A stretch of DNA of 64,000 nt from SHYR01 sp034406555 (GTDB lineage Bacteria > Chloroflexota > Dehalococcoidia > UBA2979): positions 1-64,000 of the forward strand of contig DASCRM010000077.1 in the NCBI GenBank assembly GCA_034406555.1, in the 5' to 3' direction. Of this stretch, positions 58,988 through 64,000 are shown piece by piece; position 1 is the stretch's first letter; the number at the start of each line of letters is the position of its first letter. A program made the position numbers and the translations under genes. The notes under the pieces are model-generated. The model ran no database searches and was not told the origin of the DNA. It worked only from the letters and a program-made list of their open reading frames with translations.

Positions 58988-59283
58988 AGGTCCTTACGCT
59001 CCTCAGATTCGCCACCGGCGCTGCAGCAGGTTTCGCCGGCGCGCGCACGCTGATCTCACGCGAACAACTCCCGCAGGAGATCCCGTCCACCGTCCGTGAG
59101 CCGCTGGAACGGGCAAGCGCGAAGCTGCGTGCCGCACGCACCGGCGCTACCAGTGTCCTCGTAGAGGTGGAACGCGCTCGCGCCGCCGCCGAGCAGGAAC
59201 TGACTGTCGACTACCTCCAGCGGCAGGGCCGCGCGGAGCCGTCCGATGAGGCGACAGACGAGCCCGAAGCACTCGAGGCCTGA
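58984..59283 (+). CDS. Small YtxH-like protein of unknown function
   Basis: The 99-residue protein has a Gly/Ala-rich short hydrophobic start (FATGAAAGFAGARTLI), then a long charged helix (SAKLRAARTGATSVLVEVER) and an acidic tail. That layout resembles YtxH-type proteins. GTG 58984 overlaps the preceding stop. Function is unknown. Confidence 0.66.
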   Translation: MKVLTLLRFATGAAAGFAGARTLISREQLPQEIPSTVREPLERASAKLRAARTGATSVLVEVERARAAAEQELTVDYLQRQGRAEPSDEATDEPEALEA

Positions 59284-59438
59284 GCCCGGCAGACCTCGCT
59301 GCTTCGCCTTCTAATACCTGCCACACCCCTTCGTCCTGGCCGATCGAGCGGCCGGATCGGCCGGAACGGGGAGGCGTCAGGGCAATCCCCGACCCTCGCC
59401 ACTGTCTCACCCCGCGACCCCTCCCTATACTTCACGAC

Positions 59439-59524
59439 GGAGGGGTGTCCGAGTGGTTTAAGGTGCCGCTCTCGAAAAGCGGTAGACGAAAGTCTCGTGG
59501 GTTCGAATCCCACCCCCTCCGCCA
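59439..59524 (+). tRNA. tRNA-Ser (anticodon CGA)
   Basis: A class II tRNA with a long variable arm. The acceptor GGAGGGG pairs with CCCCTCC, followed by discriminator G and encoded CCA. The anticodon stem CCGCT/AGCGG encloses CTCGAAA, with CGA at 59473-59475. It reads UCG. Confidence 0.95.
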
Positions 59525-59545
59525 TCGCAAGACACCCAGCTATTC

Positions 59546-59637
59546 GGAGAGGTGCCGGAGTGGCTTATCGGGCTCGCCTGGAAAGCGTGTAGAGGGGTCA
59601 AACCCTCTCGTGGGTTCGAATCCCACCCTCTCCGCCA
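59546..59637 (+). tRNA. tRNA-Ser (anticodon GGA)
   Basis: A class II tRNA. The acceptor GGAGAGG pairs with CCTCTCC, with G and CCA encoded. The loop CTGGAAA carries GGA at 59580-59582. The anticodon stem CTCGC/GCGTG has one T-T mismatch. A long variable arm is present (AGAGGGGTCAAACCCTCT). Confidence 0.93.
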
Positions 59638-59646
59638 CTCAACCCA

Positions 59647-60633
59647 TCAATCGCGCGACGTCCCATCGAGCACCGCCACCAGGGCGCGTTCCAGTTCGCC
59701 GCGCGTCACGAAGGCCTCGAAACGCGCCGCCACGAGACCGTCCGCGCCGACGATGAATGTCCACTCGTCGCTCTCGATGCCCCACTGCTCGAGGATCGGC
59801 GTGCGTACGGCGTTGTCCAGGTCGCCTTTGATCTCGTGCGGGTTCTCGTAGAGATCGATGTGCGTGAAGTCCACGCGGTCGCCGTAGAGCAACGCCAGCT
59901 CCACGACCACCTCCACCTGCGGTCCGCAGAGCGCATTCGTGCAGAACGCCGGGCTGGCGAAAACGACCACCAGCGGCCGGTCGGCCGCCAGCGAGGCCGC
60001 GATGCTGCGCTGGTAGAGCGCGGGGTCCGGCTCATGCCCCGTCGTCAGCTCGGCCAGCGTGACGACATCGGCCTGCGTGCGGCTCTCCGTCCGCGGGGCC
60101 GGGTCGCCGACGGCCGGGGCGAGTGTCTGCTCCGCCACCGGGAAGGCGAACGCGACCGTCGCCGCGGTGCCATCCGGCTGCGGGAGCAGGACGTCCAGTT
60201 CCCACGTCCCGGCGCGGTCGAATGAGAGCTCCGTGCTGAAGATCCCGCGCACGCCGAATGGGAACTCATAAAAGATCGCGCGCGCCTCCTCCACCGGCCC
60301 CTCGCGTACGCCCTCGTCACCGTCCGGCCGGAAGTACGAAGCCACTCGCACGATCGGCAGACGCACGAGGCCGTTCTCATCGCTCAGCGCGAAGGCGACG
60401 CGGTGCCGCCCGACGCCGAGGTCCGGCGTGCCGAGCACCGTGCGGATGCCGGTCGCCTCGTCGGTGTACTGCGGGTACGCGGCGAGGAAGGGGTCGACCG
60501 CGCCCTCGCTGCCCGCCGTGGCGACACCCCGGTCGTCGAGCGGGTTCGTCGGCGGCGGCGCGGTCGAGGAGCTGCAGGCGACGGCCAGTGAGGCGACGAG
60601 GGCAGCGAGCGGAGCAATCCAGCGCATGGCCAC
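59647..60633 (-). CDS. Thioredoxin-fold lipoprotein with CX4C motif
   Basis: The 328-residue protein is a paralogue of the one at 41112. It has a lipoprotein signal (LAALVASLAVACSSS), a beta-rich middle (AGTWELDVLLPQPDG), and a C-terminal thioredoxin domain with FASPAFCTNALCGPQVEV, then FTHIDLYENPHEIKGD and WTFIVGADGLVAARFEAF. The cysteines are spaced CX4C. It follows a redoxin gene by 6 nt, so a shared extracytoplasmic thiol role is inferred. GTG 60633 and ATG 60627 are both possible starts. Confidence 0.78.
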   Translation of the reverse strand: MAMRWIAPLAALVASLAVACSSSTAPPPTNPLDDRGVATAGSEGAVDPFLAAYPQYTDEATGIRTVLGTPDLGVGRHRVAFALSDENGLVRLPIVRVASYFRPDGDEGVREGPVEEARAIFYEFPFGVRGIFSTELSFDRAGTWELDVLLPQPDGTAATVAFAFPVAEQTLAPAVGDPAPRTESRTQADVVTLAELTTGHEPDPALYQRSIAASLAADRPLVVVFASPAFCTNALCGPQVEVVVELALLYGDRVDFTHIDLYENPHEIKGDLDNAVRTPILEQWGIESDEWTFIVGADGLVAARFEAFVTRGELERALVAVLDGTSRD

Positions 60634-60639
60634 GGCTGC

Positions 60640-61785
60640 CTACGGCCCTTCGGTGTAGACACCGAACGTGAAGGCGAAGACGCCGAAGCCGTCCGAGTTC
60701 GAACGCAGCTTAGATTCATGTTCGCCGGCGGCCGGCAGCTCCACGATCGCGTAGAGCCGGGCCTGATCTGCCCGGAAGAAGCTGTTGGCGTCCGAGTCGA
60801 AGAGGATGTCCGCGCCGGCCTCGTCGATCTTCAGCGGGCGTCCGTCGATCTCGACGCGCACATCGAAGGCCTCGCCCGGGGGATCGAGTACCACATTCAC
60901 GCTGCTCGCCTCGAAGGTCAGCGCGAGATAGTCCTCGAAACCCACCGTGACGCGGTCATGAACGATCGCCTCCGCCGCCTTCAGCCACTGGCCCTTGAGG
61001 TACCAGCGTCCGTTCACGTGCTCCACGTCATCGCGATAGAGGAAGGAGCGGTCGGGGCCGTCGTAGTACTCGATCTGCCCCGCGTAGACACCGGACTGCG
61101 TGTAGTTGCGCTCGTAGCCCCCGTACAACTCGCGCGTCGACCGCACGGCCGCCGGGTCGCGCTGCTGGCGATCGACGGTGCCGAGCGCGATACCGCTCAG
61201 ATCCCAGCCGGCCTCCGTCAGCACCAATCGGATTTCCTGCTCTGTCGTCACGTAGTCGCCCTCGCCGAAGTGTTGATAGCGCAGGCGGCCATCGACGCCG
61301 ATCAGGTACTTAGCCGGCCAGAAGCGGTTGTTGAACGCTCGCCAGGTGTCGAAATCGTTGTCTTGCACGACCGCGTAGTCGAGGCCGTGTTCAGCCATCG
61401 CGGCGACGACGTTGTCGCGATTCTTCTCGAAGTCGAACTCCAGTGTGTGGACGCCGATGATCGTGAGCCCGCGATCGGCGTACTTCTCGTGCCACTCACG
61501 GACAAACGGGAGTGTGCGAATGCAGTTCACGCAGGTGTAGGTCCAGAAGTCGATCAGCACGACCCGGCGCTCTGCGATCAGCCCGGCGATCGTCAGCGGT
61601 TCGCTGTTGATCCAGCTCCCGCGGGGCACCAGCTCCCGCCACGGCTCGCCTGCCGCGCCTCCGCTCGCCACCACCGTTGAGGCGGCGCCCGCATCGCTCT
61701 CCGTCGCCGCCGATGGCTGCGCGTCCGAGCAGGCGACGACCAGCAACGCGGCGATCGAGAGGGCGAGGACGGCGAGCCGGGACAT
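60640..61785 (-). CDS. Membrane-anchored redoxin with DipZ-like C-terminal domain
   Basis: The 381-residue protein has a lipoprotein-type signal (ALSIAALLVVACSDA). A TlpA/DipZ-like redoxin domain follows, with DFWTYTCVNCIRTLPFV (CXXC near residues 85-88) and NRFWPAKYLIGVDGRLRY. The last 160 residues resemble the beta-sandwich that follows the redoxin in DipZ. It probably reduces periplasmic-side disulphides. TACGTT lies 6 nt before the ATG. It is followed by the CX4C lipoprotein gene. Confidence 0.87.
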   Translation of the reverse strand: MSRLAVLALSIAALLVVACSDAQPSAATESDAGAASTVVASGGAAGEPWRELVPRGSWINSEPLTIAGLIAERRVVLIDFWTYTCVNCIRTLPFVREWHEKYADRGLTIIGVHTLEFDFEKNRDNVVAAMAEHGLDYAVVQDNDFDTWRAFNNRFWPAKYLIGVDGRLRYQHFGEGDYVTTEQEIRLVLTEAGWDLSGIALGTVDRQQRDPAAVRSTRELYGGYERNYTQSGVYAGQIEYYDGPDRSFLYRDDVEHVNGRWYLKGQWLKAAEAIVHDRVTVGFEDYLALTFEASSVNVVLDPPGEAFDVRVEIDGRPLKIDEAGADILFDSDANSFFRADQARLYAIVELPAAGEHESKLRSNSDGFGVFAFTFGVYTEGP

Positions 61786-61859
61786 GATCCCAACGTAGCA
61801 GCGGCGCGTGCGTAACGTGTTAGAGGACGCTTAATGGTGGCCACGACGCAGTGCGGCGG

Positions 61860-62696
61860 CTAGATGCGCTCCGCACGAACAACCGTGCGGTCGAAGTAGC
61901 TCTTGGTATTGAAGTCGAACTTGCCGCCGCAGGTGTAGAGCGTGATGCTATCGACGGCGACCTCGCTGCTGAAGATCTCCGCCCATTCGTTGCTCGTGGC
62001 GGGAATCTGGCGCCGCCAGACAACCGCGTAACGCAGCGTCTGCCCATCGACTTCGACCTCGATCACATCGCCGGGCGACAGCAGGTCAACAGCGAAGAAG
62101 ACGCCGCGCCCGCGGAACTGGGAGTCGGCATATGCCACGTACGCCGCGTAGTCGACATGGCCGGAGAAGATCGCGTTCTTGCCCTCACCCGGCCGCCCAC
62201 CGAGCGTTCCCCACTCGCTGAGGTCATACCAGACGACATCGGCGGGGCCGGTCGGGTTCGTCATCACGGTCGACCCGCTCCCGACCGTGCGAGAGCCAAC
62301 GGGCGCATCGACGCCGATCGAGGGGATGCGGAACCGTCCGTAGGTGGAGGCCGGGGGGTCGCCGTGCAGCGCGGCCAGATCGGCGATCGACCGGATCGTC
62401 TCAGGCACCGCGTCGGGCGTCGGCGAAGGGGTTGGCGTTGCGGTCTCGGTCGGGGTAGCGGTCGGTGACGGCGTTGGCGGCGGCGAGGGTGTGGGCGTCG
62501 GTGACGGCGTTGCGGTCGCAGCGACGATCGAGACTGGCGAGGGCGCTGGCTCGCTGCCTGCCCCGGCAAGCGCAACCGCTCCGACCAGGACGCCAACCGC
62601 GACGCCCAGCACGCCCAGCGAAGTGACGCGTACAGGTGTGCGGAGGCTGAGCCACCAGTCAAAAGCCCGCCGCCAAGAGGTGATGCGATTCCGCAT
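61860..62696 (-). CDS. Class E/F-like sortase
   Basis: The 278-residue protein has an N-terminal membrane anchor (near residues 26-50), a Pro/Thr/Ser spacer of about 50 residues, and a sortase domain. The expected triad is present: His in IFSGHVDY, Cys in SITLYTCGGK and Arg in SYFDRTVVR. It would cut a sorting signal and attach a surface protein or form a polymer. No LPXTG substrate was seen in the window. Its presence fits a Gram-positive or monoderm envelope. Confidence 0.86.
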   Translation of the reverse strand: MRNRITSWRRAFDWWLSLRTPVRVTSLGVLGVAVGVLVGAVALAGAGSEPAPSPVSIVAATATPSPTPTPSPPPTPSPTATPTETATPTPSPTPDAVPETIRSIADLAALHGDPPASTYGRFRIPSIGVDAPVGSRTVGSGSTVMTNPTGPADVVWYDLSEWGTLGGRPGEGKNAIFSGHVDYAAYVAYADSQFRGRGVFFAVDLLSPGDVIEVEVDGQTLRYAVVWRRQIPATSNEWAEIFSSEVAVDSITLYTCGGKFDFNTKSYFDRTVVRAERI

Positions 62697-62988
62697 GCTT
62701 GATCAGGCTACCGGTTCTGCCCGTCAATGGGAAAAGCAGGTGTACGTCGCCGCCGCGCCGCAGCCCTCGGCCGGGCCTCTCGCACGGCCTGTCAGGCAGC
62801 GGTAAGGAAGCCCTCCGGTCGGCGTCAAGTCGACAACAGATGAATGCACGATCCGACGAGGCGGCGGGCCGAACGCGGTCACGGGGCCGGATTTCGAATG
62901 GAGCGCGAAGCTGTCACGGGATTGCGCGTTAACCCCACGGCCCGTTCCTCGTTATGACTATTGCGGTGGAACTTGGTGAGAGGCGTTT

Positions 62989-63017
62989 TTCGACAGATCC
63001 CAACATGCGGCTATACT
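62989..63017 (+). promoter_or_regulatory. Putative promoter of the sigma-factor gene
   Basis: TTCGAC (62989-62994) and TATACT (63012-63017) are spaced 17 bp, 27 bp before the gene start. The rest of the gap 62697-62988 shows no gene. Confidence 0.55.
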
Positions 63018-63044
63018 CACGTGTAGCGGCGGCCGGAGCTTCGA

Positions 63045-63767
63045 TTGGCCAATCACCTACCTTCTCGGGACGACCCACTCAGGGAAAGCCCAAAACAGGA
63101 TCTCCCCTCGGAGAACGTCTCATCGCAGACGGTTCCTTCGCGAGCCTTGCCTCTGAACGCGGAACGCAACCTTGTGGAGCGTGCCTCGGCCGGAGAACAG
63201 AAAGCGATGGGCGACCTCTACGACGCTTACCTCACGCGCGTATACAGATTCTGCCTGGCGCGGGTAAGCAACGAAGCGGACGCCGAAGACTTGGCGGAAG
63301 AGATCTTCCTCAAGGTCATTGGAGCGATCAGTGGGTTCGAGTGGCGACCGATCGGCAAGCCGGAAGACGGGCGCAGCCCCTTTGCTGCGTGGCTCTTCCG
63401 CATTGCCCGCAACCACGTCGTCTCATTCCATCGCAAGGCTGCAACGCGTGGACCGTCATCGGAACTCTTCGATTCGATCCGCGATGAACGTCGCGGTCCT
63501 CAGGAGCTAACAGAGACCAAGATCACGATCGAGGAGGTGTTCGAGACCGTCCGGGAACTCCCAGAAGCACAGCGCGAGGTGATCCTCCTCCGCTTCGCCG
63601 CCGGCCTGACCGTCGCGGAGACAGCGGAAGCGCTGGGCAAGCAGCAGACCAACGTCAAGGTGCTGCAGCACAAGGGAGTCCAGAAGCTCAAGAAGCTGCT
63701 GGTCGAGAATCCCGAACTGGCCGAACCAAAGCTGGTCGCCGAACTGGGACGCAGGACGACGACATGA
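63045..63767 (+). CDS. ECF-type RNA polymerase sigma factor
   Basis: The 240-residue protein has sigma region 2 (LYDAYLTRVYRFCLARVSNEADAEDLAEE) and a helix-turn-helix region 4 (LPEAQREVILLRFAAGLTVAETAEALGK). An insertion of about 20 residues lies between region 2 and the conserved WLFRIARN. TTG 63045 has GGAG 6 nt upstream. Its stop overlaps the next gene (ATGA), suggesting a sigma/regulator pair. It probably directs an envelope or stress regulon. Confidence 0.88.
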   Translation: MANHLPSRDDPLRESPKQDLPSENVSSQTVPSRALPLNAERNLVERASAGEQKAMGDLYDAYLTRVYRFCLARVSNEADAEDLAEEIFLKVIGAISGFEWRPIGKPEDGRSPFAAWLFRIARNHVVSFHRKAATRGPSSELFDSIRDERRGPQELTETKITIEEVFETVRELPEAQREVILLRFAAGLTVAETAEALGKQQTNVKVLQHKGVQKLKKLLVENPELAEPKLVAELGRRTTT

Positions 63768-64000
63768 GCGAGCAGATGGACGAGAAGGGGCAAGACGAGA
63801 GCGTGCAAAACGAGACTGTCAGCGACGGCATCATGAGTGAACTCCACCGCGAGGAGGAGTTTGCCGCCGAGCGATTCGCTTCCGCGATGAAGTCCGCCGA
63901 ACGCGGCCACCCGCTGGATCAGCGCGACCTCGAAGACCCCGACCTGGCGCCGATGGTGCGCACCGCTGGCCTGCTCCACAGCACGTGGAACTCGGTCACC
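63764..64000 (+). CDS. Partial gene coupled to the sigma factor, possible anti-sigma factor
   Basis: The first 79 codons run off the window end. The start is a very acidic, hydrophilic segment (MSEQMDEKGQDESV) followed by AAERFASAMKSAERG. No membrane segment is reached. Position and coupling suggest an anti-sigma factor, but nothing in the visible part proves it. Confidence 0.5.
   Translation, partial: MSEQMDEKGQDESVQNETVSDGIMSELHREEEFAAERFASAMKSAERGHPLDQRDLEDPDLAPMVRTAGLLHSTWNSVT

Overview
This 64 kb window is dense, GC-rich bacterial chromosome. No phage, plasmid or CRISPR feature was seen. The gene mix suggests a Chloroflexota-type heterotroph, perhaps Dehalococcoidia or SAR202-like. That inference rests on many CaiB/BaiF CoA-transferases, F420-type luciferase-like oxidoreductases, a single-chain acyl-CoA carboxylase, an Aap-type amino-acid importer and a sortase with no outer-membrane genes. 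No rRNA or other firm taxonomic marker is present.

Region 1 (about 0-38.7 kb) is devoted to acyl-CoA chemistry. It carries ten class III (CaiB/BaiF) CoA-transferase genes with 13 transferase domains. Around them are a biotin-dependent acyl-CoA carboxylase, two MaoC/hotdog-like hydratases, three crotonases, a nitronate monooxygenase-like flavoprotein, EtfBA, a PHP-domain protein, two luciferase-like oxidoreductases, an MFS exporter and a complete aapJQMP importer. By-eye alignment to the catalytic Asp of formyl-CoA transferase suggests a recurring layout. A domain with the Asp is partnered with one lacking it, either fused in one protein (3 genes) or made by two overlapping genes (2 pairs). 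This is the best candidate here for an under-described system.

Region 2 (about 35-53 kb) is mixed housekeeping and shows decay. A LigT-like gene is frameshifted, an HDOD gene has an in-frame TAG, and a small glycine-zipper gene (26.8 kb) has an in-frame TGA. Two abrupt junctions (about 36,175 and 53,178) join fragments of unrelated genes. Intact genes include an epimerase, two CX4C thioredoxin-like lipoproteins (one here, one in region 3), an EamA transporter, RNase HI, a repeat-containing secreted protein, tRNA-Pro, a TPR protein, a gamma-glutamyl enzyme pair, gyrA, a sugar epimerase and a phosphoglucose/phosphomannose isomerase.

Region 3 (about 53-64 kb) holds a truncated polysaccharide locus, then thiL-tsaE-tsaB, ndk, rsfS (apparently with a CTG start), mnmA, two tRNA-Ser genes, secreted thioredoxin-like proteins, a sortase, and an ECF-like sigma factor coupled to a gene cut by the window end.

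TANNNT -10 hexamers are common. At six genes one lies only 6-7 nt before the start codon, which suggests leaderless mRNAs. Other genes use GGAGG or GAGGGGG ribosome-binding sites. An approximately 80 bp G-rich intergenic repeat occurs three times.
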